A DNA stretch of 64,000 nucleotides from UBA1429 sp964482225 (GCA_964482225.1 CAYZWT010000010.1:1-64000); one strand, 5' to 3'; positions 1-8,572 are shown, numbered from the stretch's first letter. Program-made: numbers and translations. Notes: generated by a model not told the origin, from the letters alone.

Positions 1-45
1 AGGTGTCTTTTTGTATAACTTGACTATAACCCTGACTTTGGAAAC

Positions 46-64
46 GCCGTGGGTTGACCACGGC
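46..64. other. perfect 7-bp hairpin upstream of first gene
   Basis: GCCGTGG and CCACGGC pair around a 5-nt loop. No T-run follows, so this may be an operator or the end of an upstream transcript rather than a classic terminator. Just before it, two TATAAC hexamers lie exactly 11 bp apart (14-19 and 25-30), resembling the direct repeats upstream of the microprotein genes near 8.2-8.5 kb. Confidence 0.4.
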
Positions 65-111
65 CCTTCGCCAGCGTATTATGGAGCGGCATCTGTAGCA
101 AGGAGGGTTGC

Positions 112-807
112 ATGGCCGCCATCGTATTGGCTGACATCCCTTTCGCCCCCCAAGCCGAGGAGTTGCGGCAGGCGCTGCGCGTCCGCAGCGAGACCGACGC
201 CCGGGCGCTGGAACAGCTTTGCGCCGAGGCAGCAGACCTGGCGCGGCCCAAGGCCGCCTATCGCCCCGCCCTCATCTCCGAGCATGGCGAGGAAGGTGTC
301 CTGATTGACGACATTCCCCTGGCCAGCCGCGTCTTGGGCGTCAACTTGCGGAGCGTACACCGGGTCTTTTTGTACCTGGCCACGTGCGGCGTCGAACTGG
401 ATGCCTGGGCCCACAGCCTGGATGACATGCTGCATCGCTTTTGGGCCGAAGAACTCAAGGTGCAAGCGCTACGCGCCGCCGTGCGCGCTCTGAATGCGCG
501 CATTGAGGCCGATTATCACCCGGGCAAGACCAAGGTGATGAACCCGGGCTCCCTGGCCGACTGGCCCCTGAGCCAACAGCGCCCGTTCTTCCGGCTCATG
601 GGAGATGCGGCTGGCCAGCTCGGCATTACGCTGAGCGAGAGCTGCTTGATGACGCCTAACAAGTCGGTATCGGGCCTGCGCTTTCCCACCGAGAGCGGGT
701 TCGAGTCGTGCCAGCTCTGCCCCATGCCCGACTGTCCCGGTCGCCGCGCCCCCTACGATGCAGGGCTATACGCCCGCGTCTATGGTCCCGAGGAAGGCGC
801 TGTATGA
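112..807 (+). CDS. MetH-activation-domain-like protein
   Basis: 231 aa, ATG preceded by AGGAGGG. The C-terminal half matches the stand-alone relatives of the vitamin-B12-dependent methionine synthase activation domain: MNPGSLADWPL near residue 143, SVSGLRFPTESGFESC near 185-200, and a cysteine cluster C200-x2-C203-x4-C208 followed by RRAPYD. Family members without the rest of MetH are usually found with corrinoid proteins, and their role is thought to be reactivation or handling of the corrinoid cofactor; the Cys cluster suggests metal or Fe-S binding (inference). The stop overlaps the next start as ATGA, so it is translationally coupled to the MFS gene. CobO and CbiB-like genes lie 3 kb downstream. 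Family assignment is good; the substrate is unknown. Confidence 0.8.
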   Translation: MAAIVLADIPFAPQAEELRQALRVRSETDARALEQLCAEAADLARPKAAYRPALISEHGEEGVLIDDIPLASRVLGVNLRSVHRVFLYLATCGVELDAWAHSLDDMLHRFWAEELKVQALRAAVRALNARIEADYHPGKTKVMNPGSLADWPLSQQRPFFRLMGDAAGQLGITLSESCLMTPNKSVSGLRFPTESGFESCQLCPMPDCPGRRAPYDAGLYARVYGPEEGAV

Positions 808-2126
808 GCGAGTCTCTCTCGAGAGGTGCTCGCGTGCGGCCCGAACGCGACGAGCCCAGCACGCCCCAGGAAGTGACGGCCTTTGTGCGGCGCAACCTGG
901 GGCGCAATATGGCTGCCGGCATCGTGGATGCCGTCTTTGTTGCCTTGGCCAGCCAGATCATCTCCAACGAGACCGTCATCCCCCTGCTGGTCACCCGCCT
1001 GGGCGGTTCTGCGGTGATTCTGGGCCTTGTGGGAGCCTTGCACAACCTGGGCCATTTTCTGCCCCAGTTGCTCATGGCCGGGCCTACGGAGGAGCGCCGC
1101 TACAAAAAGCTCATGTGCTTTGTATGGGGAGGCGGCGGGCGCTTGCCCTTTTTTGCCATCGGGCTGGCGATCCTGCTCTGGGGCGAAGCTGCCCCAGGGC
1201 TGGCCCTGACGGCCTTTGTGGCGCTACGCAGCCTGGCAGCGCTGAGCATGGGGATGATCATCCCCGCCTGGGTGACCCTGATCGGGAAGGTGATCCCGAC
1301 GACGCGACGTGGGGTATTCCTGGGGTTTGGCCGCGGCCTGGGGGCGATGCTGGGCGTGGGCGGCGCGCTATTGGCCGGGCATCTGCTGGAGACCCAACCC
1401 TACCCGCTCAACTTTGCCCTCTGCTTTATGCTCTCCGCGGTGGCTATGGTCATCTCCTGGTTGGGGCTGGCCGCCCACCGCGAACCGCCTGACCTGGTGG
1501 TCAAGCCGCGCACGCCGTTGGCGCGCTCTCTGGCGCGGCTGCCCGGAATGGTGCGCGGCGATGCCAATTTCCGCCGCTTTTTGTCCTCGCGCGCCGTGGC
1601 GATGCTGGGGACGATGGCCACCAGCTTTGTCATCGTCTATGGCTCGCAGCGCTTTGTCGTCAGTGGACGCGACGTGGGGCTCCTCACCGCCACCATCTCG
1701 GTCTGCCAGGGGGTGTTCTACCTGCTTTGGGGCGGCATCGCCGACCGGATCGGCCACAAGGCGGTGTTGTGCATCGGCACGCTCGCCCTGGCCGGCGCCT
1801 CGCTGGTCGCCCTGGCGACGCCCGTGATCGGCGGGCTATATGTGGCGTTCGGGCTGGTAGGGGCCGCCCTCTCAAGCGATGCCATCTCGGGCGGCAATAT
1901 CGTGCTCGAGTTCGCACCCGAGGAAGAGCGCCCCACCTATATTGGGCTGACCAACACGCTGTTGGCCCCCTGCCGCACCCTGGCCCCCATCCTGGGCGGG
2001 ATGCTCGCCACGGCGATTGGGTTCCCCGGCCTGTTCGGCATTGCGGCGGCGCTATCGGTCGGCGGCGCGCTGCTGATGATGGTGCAGGTGCGAGAGCCCC
2101 GCACGCTACGCTCATCCATTATGTAA
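804..2126 (+). CDS. MFS family transporter
   Basis: 440 aa from the ATG at 804, which overlaps the TGA of the preceding gene; a longer in-frame extension upstream lies inside that gene and is disfavoured. The protein has about 12 hydrophobic segments in two halves, starting near residue 35, with the typical MFS loop RRGVFLGFGRGLGAMLG in the first half and GGIADRIGHKAVL, the equivalent of the A-motif, in the second half. It is an inner-membrane transporter of unknown substrate. Coupling to the MetH-activation-like gene suggests a related role, but nothing in the sequence identifies the cargo. Confidence 0.82.
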   Translation: MSESLSRGARVRPERDEPSTPQEVTAFVRRNLGRNMAAGIVDAVFVALASQIISNETVIPLLVTRLGGSAVILGLVGALHNLGHFLPQLLMAGPTEERRYKKLMCFVWGGGGRLPFFAIGLAILLWGEAAPGLALTAFVALRSLAALSMGMIIPAWVTLIGKVIPTTRRGVFLGFGRGLGAMLGVGGALLAGHLLETQPYPLNFALCFMLSAVAMVISWLGLAAHREPPDLVVKPRTPLARSLARLPGMVRGDANFRRFLSSRAVAMLGTMATSFVIVYGSQRFVVSGRDVGLLTATISVCQGVFYLLWGGIADRIGHKAVLCIGTLALAGASLVALATPVIGGLYVAFGLVGAALSSDAISGGNIVLEFAPEEERPTYIGLTNTLLAPCRTLAPILGGMLATAIGFPGLFGIAAALSVGGALLMMVQVREPRTLRSSIM

Positions 2127-2154
2127 GCTACTGTACGCCACAGAGGAGGCGCGG

Positions 2155-2697
2155 ATGCTGTTCGTCGAGGACGCAGTGTTGGTGATCGTGGATGTGCAGG
2201 GCAAGCTGGCCCAACTCATGGCCGACAAGGAAGAGCTGTTCGCCAACCTGGAGCGGCTGGTGCGGGGCGCCGACGTGCTCGAGCTGCCGATCCTCTGGCT
2301 GGAGCAATACCCCGAGGGGCTGGGCCCCACCATCGAGCCGTTGGCGGCGTTGCTGGCCCCTGCCCGCCAGCCCATGCCCAAGGTGTCATTCTCCTGTTGG
2401 GGCTGCCCGGCCTTTGTAGACGCCCTGCGGGCTACGGGCCGCCGCCAGGTGCTGCTGGCAGGCATCGAGACCCACGTCTGCATCTACCAGACCACGGCCG
2501 ATCTGCTGTCCGAAGGCTATGAGGTGCAGGTGGTGGGAGACGCGGTGTCTTCACGCGCGGCCCGCAACCGAGAGCTGGGCCTACAGCGGGTGCGCGACCT
2601 GGGCGCCGCCGTCACCACCACCGAGATGGCGCTCTTTGAGCTGCAGCGGGTGGCCCGGGGCGACAGGTTCCGGGCCTTGGCGAGGATTGTGCGCTAA
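2155..2697 (+). CDS. isochorismatase-family cysteine hydrolase
   Basis: 180 aa, ATG after GGAGGCGCG. It shows the isochorismatase-like fold with the catalytic triad visible: D13 in IVDVQ, K76 in MPKVSFSCW, and nucleophile C109 in GIETHVCIYQTT, with the family cis-peptide region just before it. The short length places it with YcaC/nicotinamidase-like hydrolases rather than true isochorismatases, which carry extra domains. Substrate unknown. Its TAA stop overlaps the TAG stop of the convergent gene within the 4-base string CTAA. Confidence 0.85.
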   Translation: MLFVEDAVLVIVDVQGKLAQLMADKEELFANLERLVRGADVLELPILWLEQYPEGLGPTIEPLAALLAPARQPMPKVSFSCWGCPAFVDALRATGRRQVLLAGIETHVCIYQTTADLLSEGYEVQVVGDAVSSRAARNRELGLQRVRDLGAAVTTTEMALFELQRVARGDRFRALARIVR

Positions 2698-3512
2698 AGC
2701 CAGCGGCCTTGGCCTTCCAGCAGGAACGTCAGCACATCGCGCTGGAACACCTTGCCCACGGCAGCGTGCCCTTTATCGGGGTACAGTATCAGCCGGGCAT
2801 CCGGTATGCCCTCGGCCGTCTCGCGCAGCAGGGTCTCCGAATAGAACAGGTCGCGCGCGCCGTCAATCACCAGGGTCGGCGCCGCGATCTCGGCCAAGCG
2901 CGCCTGAAAACGATGCGCATCCTCGGCCCGGATCACGACGGTCAGGTCCGACGGGTCTCTTGGCGGCGTGAGGGCCATCATGCGCGACGAGATCCAGCGC
3001 GTTACGCTGGCCAGGCCGCTGCCCGGGAACACAAGCTCCAGCAGGGACGCGCTGGCCTCTCGCCACCGCCCCTCACCCGCCAGACGCGCCACGTCCCGTT
3101 GCACCGCCCTGCCGGTCTCGCCCAGGGTGTGGGCGGTGGCGTGAAGCACGAGCCGTCGCACCAGCTCGGGGTGGTCTGCCGCGAGATGCTGCGCGATAGA
3201 GCCTCCGGTCGAGGTACCCAGGACATCCACCGGCCCCGCAAACTGTTCGCGGATGACCTCCGCATAGTCCGCGGCGATGTCTTGTAGGGTATAGCCCTGG
3301 GGCAGACCGGGCCGGGGCCCCACGAGATATACCGTGAACGCCTCTTGCAGAAAGCTGTAGATGCTGAGAGCAAATCGGGCGGCGATGCCCGTTGCGGGCT
3401 TGTGCTCGAACAAGAGCCCTTGCAGGATTACGAGTAGACGCGCTCCGTGGCCTATGCGGTTATAGGGCACGCCGTTGGGGAAATAGCCGGCGGATGCTTG
3501 GCGTTCTGACAT
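2694..3512 (-). CDS. alpha/beta-fold hydrolase
   Basis: 272 aa from the ATG at 3512; the open frame extends upstream but loses family similarity. The nucleophile elbow GTSTGGS puts the serine at residue 101. A late Asp in PTLVIDGARDLFYS and a His in YPDKGHAAVGK complete the triad. The oxyanion region is LLVILQGLLF, which lacks the usual HG dipeptide. It lacks a signal peptide, so it is probably cytoplasmic. Substrate not predictable. It is convergent with the isochorismatase-like gene and divergent from cobO; the 190 bp between it and cobO must hold promoters for both directions. Confidence 0.82.
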   Translation of the reverse strand: MSERQASAGYFPNGVPYNRIGHGARLLVILQGLLFEHKPATGIAARFALSIYSFLQEAFTVYLVGPRPGLPQGYTLQDIAADYAEVIREQFAGPVDVLGTSTGGSIAQHLAADHPELVRRLVLHATAHTLGETGRAVQRDVARLAGEGRWREASASLLELVFPGSGLASVTRWISSRMMALTPPRDPSDLTVVIRAEDAHRFQARLAEIAAPTLVIDGARDLFYSETLLRETAEGIPDARLILYPDKGHAAVGKVFQRDVLTFLLEGQGRWL

Positions 3513-3701
3513 GGTTGGCTCCCGGTCCCTTTTTTGCTGCCTCACCTGGCCGCATTCTAGGGCCGAGTGCGCCGAGTCGTCAAGCCCTTTTTCGAGAGCG
3601 TAGCGTGGTCCAAGGCACGGCCAATGCTCGCTGGCCATTGACGTACCACCCCCTTTGAGTACCATAGGGCATGTCACCGCAGGGAAAGGGGGCGCGCCCG
3701 T

Positions 3702-4235
3702 ATGGAGAGCACGGAGCGCAAGGGCCTCGTCATCTTGTATACCGGCCAGGGCAAGGGCAAGACCACAGCGGCCCTGGGGCTGGTGCTGCGCGCCTGGGGC
3801 CACGGCCTGCGCTGCTGCGTGATCCAGTTCATCAAGAGCGAGCGCGGGCGCTGGGGCGAGACCCTGGCTGCCGAGCGGCTGGGCATCCCCTGGCACACCC
3901 TGGGCGCGGGCTTTACCTGGCGCTCTCAGGACCTGGCGCGTGACCGACGCAAGGCCGAGGAGGGCTGGGCGCTGGCCCAGGCCGAGATCGTTAGCGGCAA
4001 GCACGACCTGGTCGTGTTGGACGAGTTCACCTACCCGCTGCGCTTTGGCTGGCTCGATCCCCAGGCCGTGCTGGCCTGGCTACGGGCCAATAGGCCGCCC
4101 GGACTGCATCTGGTCATCACGGGGCGCGACGCGGTGGACGAGCTGGTGGCCCTGGCTGATCTGGTGACCGAGATGAACGAGATCAAGCACCCCTTTGCGG
4201 AGGGCGTGAGCGCCCAGCGCGGCATCGAGTACTGA
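3702..4235 (+). CDS. cobO: cob(I)yrinic acid a,c-diamide adenosyltransferase
   Basis: 177 aa, the usual length for CobO/BtuR/CobA-type ATP:corrinoid adenosyltransferases. The P-loop GQGKGKTT sits at residues 15-22, followed by TAALGLVLRAWGHG; VIQFIKSERGRWGE, DLVVLDEFTYPLRFGWLD and LVITGRDAVDELVALADLVTEM are all family signatures. The enzyme attaches the 5'-deoxyadenosyl group to cobalt(I) corrinoids in the cytoplasm. The next gene is a CbiB/CobD homologue 39 nt downstream and the third a histidine phosphatase, which together resemble late cobalamin assembly or salvage. Confidence 0.95.
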   Translation: MESTERKGLVILYTGQGKGKTTAALGLVLRAWGHGLRCCVIQFIKSERGRWGETLAAERLGIPWHTLGAGFTWRSQDLARDRRKAEEGWALAQAEIVSGKHDLVVLDEFTYPLRFGWLDPQAVLAWLRANRPPGLHLVITGRDAVDELVALADLVTEMNEIKHPFAEGVSAQRGIEY

Positions 4236-4274
4236 ACGACATCCGATGTGTGCACCAATGCGAGGAGCATGGCG

Positions 4275-5036
4275 ATGAAAGAGCTGTATCGTCGGGGCGT
4301 TGCGGGGGCGTTGGCCCTCTTGCTGGACATGGTGATGGAGCGCGTCTCCACGCGCTGGTCGCCCACGGCGACCTCGGTGGCCGGGCTGGCGTTGGCCCGC
4401 CTGCCACGCCACATGCCCGGCAGTGTGGGCCTCTGGGCCGAGGCCGGCCTGCTAAGCACGACCCTGGGGATGCGCCAGATGGGGGCGCAATCGGCCGCTC
4501 GCGCCCAGCGGCTGGCCGAGGCAGAGCCAGGAGAGGATGTCACAGAGCTGGCGGCGGACGCCCTGGCAGAACTAGCCGACGACGCCAGCGACGAGGTGGT
4601 GGCGCCGCTCTGCTGCTATCTGCTGGGCGGCCTGCCCGGCGCCATGCTCTACCGGCTGGCCGTCAATATGCAGGAGAGCCTGGGGCCCCAAGGCGCCGAG
4701 ATCGTGCGCTGGCTGCGCGTCGCGCCCTCGCGGGTCACCGGCGCCCTATTCGTGGCTGCCGCCTACCTACGGCACGAGAACGGCTCCCGCGCCTGGCGGC
4801 TCTGGCGACGCGATGGGCTGAGCGCTCCGGACGCCGTGCGCATGGGGCCGCGCAGCGCCCTGGCGGGCGCCCTGGGCGTCCAGGTGAGCGATGAGGCCAA
4901 GGGCAGCGCCGGCGTGGGCGAGCGCCCGCCGGTTCTGGCGGATGTGGGCCGCGCCACCAGGCTGACGCGCACCGCCATCGCCCTGGGGGCCGCGCTGATG
5001 CTCAGCATCCCCATTGTGGGGCGCTTGCGTAAGTGA
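4275..5036 (+). CDS. divergent CbiB/CobD-like protein
   Basis: 253 aa from the ATG at 4275, chosen because GAGGAG lies 7 nt upstream; ATG 4269 is too close to it. The C-terminal two thirds follow the adenosylcobinamide-phosphate synthase pattern: an Asp-rich block LAELADDASDEVVAPL near residue 100, then YLLGGLPGAMLYRLAVNMQES, then PSRVTGALFVAAAYL, and ARSALAGALGVQ-type residues near 195-205. The N-terminus is short and lacks a clear HPV motif, and the protein is about 50 aa shorter than usual family members. Position next to cobO supports a corrinoid role; it may be active, reduced, or repurposed. Several hydrophobic segments suggest membrane location. Confidence 0.65.
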   Translation: MKELYRRGVAGALALLLDMVMERVSTRWSPTATSVAGLALARLPRHMPGSVGLWAEAGLLSTTLGMRQMGAQSAARAQRLAEAEPGEDVTELAADALAELADDASDEVVAPLCCYLLGGLPGAMLYRLAVNMQESLGPQGAEIVRWLRVAPSRVTGALFVAAAYLRHENGSRAWRLWRRDGLSAPDAVRMGPRSALAGALGVQVSDEAKGSAGVGERPPVLADVGRATRLTRTAIALGAALMLSIPIVGRLRK

Positions 5037-5243
5037 TCCGCAAACAGGCGGTTAACATCTTGTTATGCTACGATGGGCGGCACAAGGGATAGGTGTAAAC
5101 TGTAGTAAGAGGGCATTAACAGAAAGATTGGCAACGCCTTTTCGCCCCTCTGGTTGCCCAGGGGTTTGACCCGATCCCCCGGTTGGCTACACTCAGGAGG
5201 TTGCGCCACAGTCCAACCATACGCGCGATTCGGGGGGATACTC

Positions 5244-5882
5244 TTGCCACGTCTATTGCTCGTTCGCCACGGCCTGACCGATTGGAACAGCCAGGGCCGC
5301 ATTCAGGGCCACACAGAGACCCAACTCAGCGAGGTGGGCCTGCGCCAAGCCGAGGCCCTGGGCCGGCGGCTGGCGTGCGAAAAGATCGCCGCCATCTATG
5401 CCAGCAACCTGGGCCGCGCCGTCAGCACGGCCGAAAGGATCGCCCAGCACCACGGCCTGGCGGTACAGATCGAGCCACGGCTCTGCGAGGCCAATTATGG
5501 CGCCTGGGAGGGCTGCACCATGCACGAATTGCACGCGCAGGACCCCGAAAGGGCGGCGGCGTGGCTGAGCGAGCCGACCTGCGTGGCGCCCCCCGACGGC
5601 GAGACGCTGGAGCAGGTGGCCGACCGGGTGGCAACGCTGCTCGAAGAACTGCGCGCGCGGCCCGATGACGAACAGATCGTGCTGGTGGGACATGGCGGCT
5701 CGGTACGCGCCCTCTTGTGCGTGGCGCTGCACGTGCCACAAGGCTATTCGCGGCGCTTTCGGGTCGGCACAGCCTCGCTCTCGGTCCTCGAACTGACGGC
5801 GCACCGCACGGTGTTGAGCCTGTTCAACGATCGCCACCATCTCACCGATGATGGCAGCGGCGACCTGTTCATCGTGCTCTAG
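5244..5882 (+). CDS. histidine phosphatase family protein (possible CobC)
   Basis: 212 aa from a TTG start at 5244, selected because GGGGGG lies 6 nt upstream and the RHG motif should sit near the N-terminus. LLVRHGLTDWNSQGRIQG carries the catalytic RHG with the following arginine, and LVGHGGSVRALL carries the second active-site His; E near residue 83 completes the pocket. Alpha-ribazole phosphatase CobC belongs to this family, and the order cobO, cbiB-like, phosphatase makes that role plausible, but phosphoglycerate-mutase-like relatives are indistinguishable by motif. The 207-bp upstream gap has one TTAAC/TTATG pair at 11-bp spacing near 5052-5067 and no recognisable B12-box. Confidence 0.85.
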   Translation: MPRLLLVRHGLTDWNSQGRIQGHTETQLSEVGLRQAEALGRRLACEKIAAIYASNLGRAVSTAERIAQHHGLAVQIEPRLCEANYGAWEGCTMHELHAQDPERAAAWLSEPTCVAPPDGETLEQVADRVATLLEELRARPDDEQIVLVGHGGSVRALLCVALHVPQGYSRRFRVGTASLSVLELTAHRTVLSLFNDRHHLTDDGSGDLFIVL

Positions 5883-5908
5883 GCGCCGAGCTTGAGGAGG
5901 AATCGTCC

Positions 5909-7312
5909 ATGCGCATCTCCAAGGCCGAGCTATTCGCGCAACTGCCCGTCGAGTGGCCCGAGCCCCTCTTGCCCGCCATCCGGCAGCGCATCGGCGCCAA
6001 CGAACGGGTGATCGTGCTGGACGACGACCCCACCGGCACACAGACGGTGCACGACGTCCCTGTGCTGACCGAATGGTCCGAGCCCGCGCTGGTAGACGAG
6101 CTGCGCCGCCCCGGCTCTGTGGTCTATATCCTCACCAACTCGCGCAGCGTTTCGGCAGAGCGGGCCAGCGCCATGAACCGCGAGATCGCCGCGCGTCTGC
6201 AAGCCGCCGCCCACGCCACAGGCCGCCGCATCACCGTCATCAGCCGCAGCGACTCGACCCTGCGCGGCCACTACCCCCTGGAGGTGCAGGCCCTGCAGGA
6301 GGCGCTGGGGCAGCGCATAGACGGTGTGCTGCTGATCCCCTTCTTTCTGGAAGGTGGCCGTTATACGATCAACGACACGCATTATGTCGAGGAAGGCCCC
6401 TGGCTGACCCCTGCCGCCGAGACCGAGTTCGCCCGCGACGCCGCCTTTGGCTACCGGCACAGCGACCTGCGCATGTGGGCGGTGGAAAAGCATGGCGGCG
6501 CCCTCTCGCCGGAGGCGGTCACATCCATCTCGCTGCAAGAGCTCCGTTGCGGAGGGCCTGACGCCGTGGCGGCGCGCCTGAGCGCCCTCACCGATGGCCG
6601 GGTCTGCGTCGTGAACGCAGCGACCTATCGCGACCTGGAGGTGGTGGTGTTGGGGTTGCTGGCAGCGGAGGCGGAGGGGCATCGCTACCTCTATCGCACG
6701 GCCGCCTCGTTCGTCAGGGTGCGAGGCGGCACCCCGCCCGCGCCGCTCTTGGCCGCAGCCGACCTGGGCGCAGGCGACGCCGGGCGCGGCGGGCTGATCA
6801 TCGCGGGATCGTATGTCAACCGCACCACCCAGCAGATCGAGGCGGCGGCGGGACTGGCACATGTGACGCCCATCGAGGTCTCGACGAGCGCCCTGCTGGG
6901 AGAGGACGCGCCGGCAGAGATTCACCGGGTGCAGCAAGCCGCCGAGGCCGCCATGCGCGGCGGGCGCGATGCGCTGGTGTACACCGGCCGTGAGCGCATC
7001 GCCGGCGCAGACGAGCAGGCGACGCTGGGCATTGGCCAGCGGATCTCCCAGGGTTTGGTGGCCATCGTCCAGGGCCTGGGCGTGCGCCCCGCGTGGATCA
7101 TCGCCAAGGGGGGCATCACCTCTTCGGATATCGCCACCCAGGGGCTGGGCGTGCGTCGGGCGTGGGTGCTGGGCCAGGCCATCCCAGGCGTGCCCATCTG
7201 GCGCACCGGGCCGGAGAGCCGCTGGCCTGGGATGGCCTATGTGGTATTCCCCGGCAATGTGGGCGGGCCCACGGCCGTGGCGGATATGGCCTGTATCCTG
7301 CGGGGAGGCTGA
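5909..7312 (+). CDS. four-carbon acid sugar kinase family protein
   Basis: 467 aa, ATG preceded by GAGGAGGAA. N-terminal sugar-binding domain: IVLDDDPTGTQTVHDVPVL near residue 33, YILTNSRS, VISRSDSTLRGHYPLE and IPFFLEGGRYTIND. C-terminal nucleotide-binding domain: KGGITSSDIATQGLGV followed by VLGQAIPGVPIW. These are the signatures of the OtnK/DtnK (formerly DUF1537) kinases that phosphorylate tetronates and related acid sugars. The usual partner aldolase or dehydrogenase is not adjacent, so the pathway here is unknown. It follows the phosphatase gene by 26 nt and may be cotranscribed with it. Confidence 0.93.
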   Translation: MRISKAELFAQLPVEWPEPLLPAIRQRIGANERVIVLDDDPTGTQTVHDVPVLTEWSEPALVDELRRPGSVVYILTNSRSVSAERASAMNREIAARLQAAAHATGRRITVISRSDSTLRGHYPLEVQALQEALGQRIDGVLLIPFFLEGGRYTINDTHYVEEGPWLTPAAETEFARDAAFGYRHSDLRMWAVEKHGGALSPEAVTSISLQELRCGGPDAVAARLSALTDGRVCVVNAATYRDLEVVVLGLLAAEAEGHRYLYRTAASFVRVRGGTPPAPLLAAADLGAGDAGRGGLIIAGSYVNRTTQQIEAAAGLAHVTPIEVSTSALLGEDAPAEIHRVQQAAEAAMRGGRDALVYTGRERIAGADEQATLGIGQRISQGLVAIVQGLGVRPAWIIAKGGITSSDIATQGLGVRRAWVLGQAIPGVPIWRTGPESRWPGMAYVVFPGNVGGPTAVADMACILRGG

Positions 7313-7325
7313 CGCAGCGCGTCAG
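7309..7325. terminator. hairpin over convergent stop codons
   Basis: CTGACGC and GCGTCAG form a perfect 7-bp stem with a 3-nt loop spanning the stop codons of the sugar-kinase gene and the convergent arsC gene. It probably serves as a compact bidirectional end signal; there is no T-run, so intrinsic termination is uncertain. Confidence 0.45.
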
Positions 7326-7756
7326 TCAGCCGTCTCGGCGACAAACGCCTCCACACGGGCCAGCAGCGCGTCGCGCACCTCACGGAACTTGGTCAGGCGT
7401 TCCTCTTGGCTGCCCTCAAAGGCCGAGGGGTCCTCTATGGACCAGTCCTGGCGCTGGCCGATGCCGGGGAAAAAGGGACAGTTGCGGGCCGCGCGGTCGC
7501 ACACGGTGATCAGATAGCCAAAGTGCATGCGCCCCAAGAACTGGCGGATATCCTTCGGCTCGTGCCCGGCCAGGTCGTAGCCCAGCTCGCCCATCACCTG
7601 GTAGACCAGCGGGTGGATCGGCTTGGGCTCCAGCCCGGCGCTATACACCTCAAAGCGGTCGCCCGCCAGGCGGCGCAAGAACGCCTCGGCCATCTGGCTG
7701 CGCGCCGAATTGCCCGTACAGATAAAAAGCACCCTGGCCTTGGTATACACGGTCAT
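7322..7756 (-). CDS. arsC: arsenate reductase (low-MW phosphatase fold)
   Basis: 144 aa. The P-loop CTGNSARSQ places the nucleophile at C13. C86 in VCDRAARNCP and C93 complete the three-cysteine relay typical of thioredoxin-coupled ArsC, and D109 in IEDPSAF is the general acid. Reduces arsenate to arsenite in the cytoplasm. It lies directly downstream of an arsR-type regulator in a two-gene operon; no arsenite efflux gene is nearby, which leaves the resistance pathway incomplete in this window. Confidence 0.92.
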   Translation of the reverse strand: MTVYTKARVLFICTGNSARSQMAEAFLRRLAGDRFEVYSAGLEPKPIHPLVYQVMGELGYDLAGHEPKDIRQFLGRMHFGYLITVCDRAARNCPFFPGIGQRQDWSIEDPSAFEGSQEERLTKFREVRDALLARVEAFVAETAD

Positions 7757-7767
7757 CCTGTTCGCTC

Positions 7768-8166
7768 CTATTCCAGTTGGGCGCAGTGGGGACAGGGGCA
7801 GCCCGCCACCGGCAGCGCGGGCACATCCATCGAGGGCACCTCCCTACCCTGGCGCGCCAGCTCGGATCGCACCCATGCCAGCACCGGGCCCAGGTCTTGG
7901 GCCACCAACCGATAGTAGACGACGGCGCCCTCGCGCCGATCCCCCACCAGGCCCGCGTCGCGTAGCGCCATGAGTTGCTGCGAGATGTAGGGCTGCCGCT
8001 TGTGCAAGAGCGCCTGCATGTGGCACACGCACACCTCGCCGTGGGTCAGCAGCGCCACGATCTCCAGCCGCACCGGATGCGCCAGCGCCTTCAAGAGCGC
8101 CGCCGCATCGCGATAGCTCGCACCGCCGCGCGTGCGGGCCTCCGCGTCTGTGTCATTCATTGTCAT
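7768..8166 (-). CDS. ArsR/SmtB-family repressor
   Basis: 132 aa from the ATG at 8166, with GGGAGG 11 nt upstream; the ATG at 8160 is an alternative. A winged helix-turn-helix core runs through LLKALAHPVRLEIVALL, ISQQLMALRDAGLV and REGAVVYYRL. GEVCVCHMQALL contains the C-V-C metal/metalloid-sensing motif of ArsR helix 3, and the tail ends CPCPHC, adding further thiols. Likely represses itself and arsC until arsenite or a soft metal binds. Confidence 0.9.
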   Translation of the reverse strand: MTMNDTDAEARTRGGASYRDAAALLKALAHPVRLEIVALLTHGEVCVCHMQALLHKRQPYISQQLMALRDAGLVGDRREGAVVYYRLVAQDLGPVLAWVRSELARQGREVPSMDVPALPVAGCPCPHCAQLE

Positions 8167-8213
8167 GAATACTATAGCCTCCCTATCACGCCCCGTCAAC
8201 CGGCCGAGCCCAT

Positions 8214-8268
8214 TATAACATGGCGTTAACCTGGCGCTAACCCACCCTTTGCCGCAACGTGCCATACT
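8214..8268 (+). promoter_or_regulatory. 11-bp direct-repeat activator box and -10, copy 1
   Basis: TAAC cores occur at 8216, 8227 and 8238, exactly 11 bp apart, and CATACT lies 25 bp after the last one, in -10 position, 42 bp before the start codon of the first microprotein gene. The architecture resembles OmpR/PhoB-type tandem boxes that replace the -35 element (inference from spacing; the regulator is not identified). Confidence 0.65.
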
Positions 8269-8304
8269 GAGCATGGAATCGAAGGACGAGCAAAAGGAGG
8301 AAAC

Positions 8305-8448
8305 ATGTCGGAGCACAGTCTGGCGCGCGAGCACGGGTGGCTGCGAAGGATGATCTGGCGCGCATTGGATCTGATAGTGACGGCCTTGCTGGTCGAGACC
8401 GCGCGCTACCCGGAAGAGTACGATTGGGCGCGCGAGCTGCCCTGGTAG
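8305..8448 (+). CDS. 47-aa microprotein, tandem paralogue 1
   Basis: Perfect AAAAGGAGG ribosome site 5 nt before ATG. One hydrophobic stretch LDLIVTALLVETA (about residues 21-33) is followed by a charged tail RYPEEYDWARELP. Its neighbour at 8573 encodes a clear paralogue with the same layout (RALDFVVSALFVDT then EYPKEYERAREI), which is strong evidence that both are real. It could be a small membrane-associated peptide. No known family recognised. The gene and its promoter form a 268-bp unit that is duplicated in tandem. Confidence 0.75.
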   Translation: MSEHSLAREHGWLRRMIWRALDLIVTALLVETARYPEEYDWARELPW

Positions 8449-8481
8449 CGGGGGCGCAGGGCTGCGGCCCTGCCCTCAGAT

Positions 8482-8536
8482 GATAACATCCTGTTAACCT
8501 TGCGTTAACCCTGCGTTTACTTTGATGTGGCATACT
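8482..8536 (+). promoter_or_regulatory. 11-bp direct-repeat activator box and -10, copy 2
   Basis: Cores TAAC at 8484, 8495 and 8506 and TTAC at 8517 keep exact 11-bp phasing. CATACT at 8531 is 25 bp after the third core and 42 bp before the ATG, identical to copy 1. Conservation of every spacing while the intervening bases differ argues for selection on the box. Confidence 0.68.
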
Positions 8537-8572
8537 ACCCTTTGGATTCGAGCACAAGCAAAAGGAGGCAAC

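Noticed and set aside
5037..5243. possible cobalamin riboswitch before the phosphatase gene
   Set aside because: Position next to cob genes made it worth checking, but no B12-box or matching helices can be recognised; only CCACAGT resembles part of it by chance.
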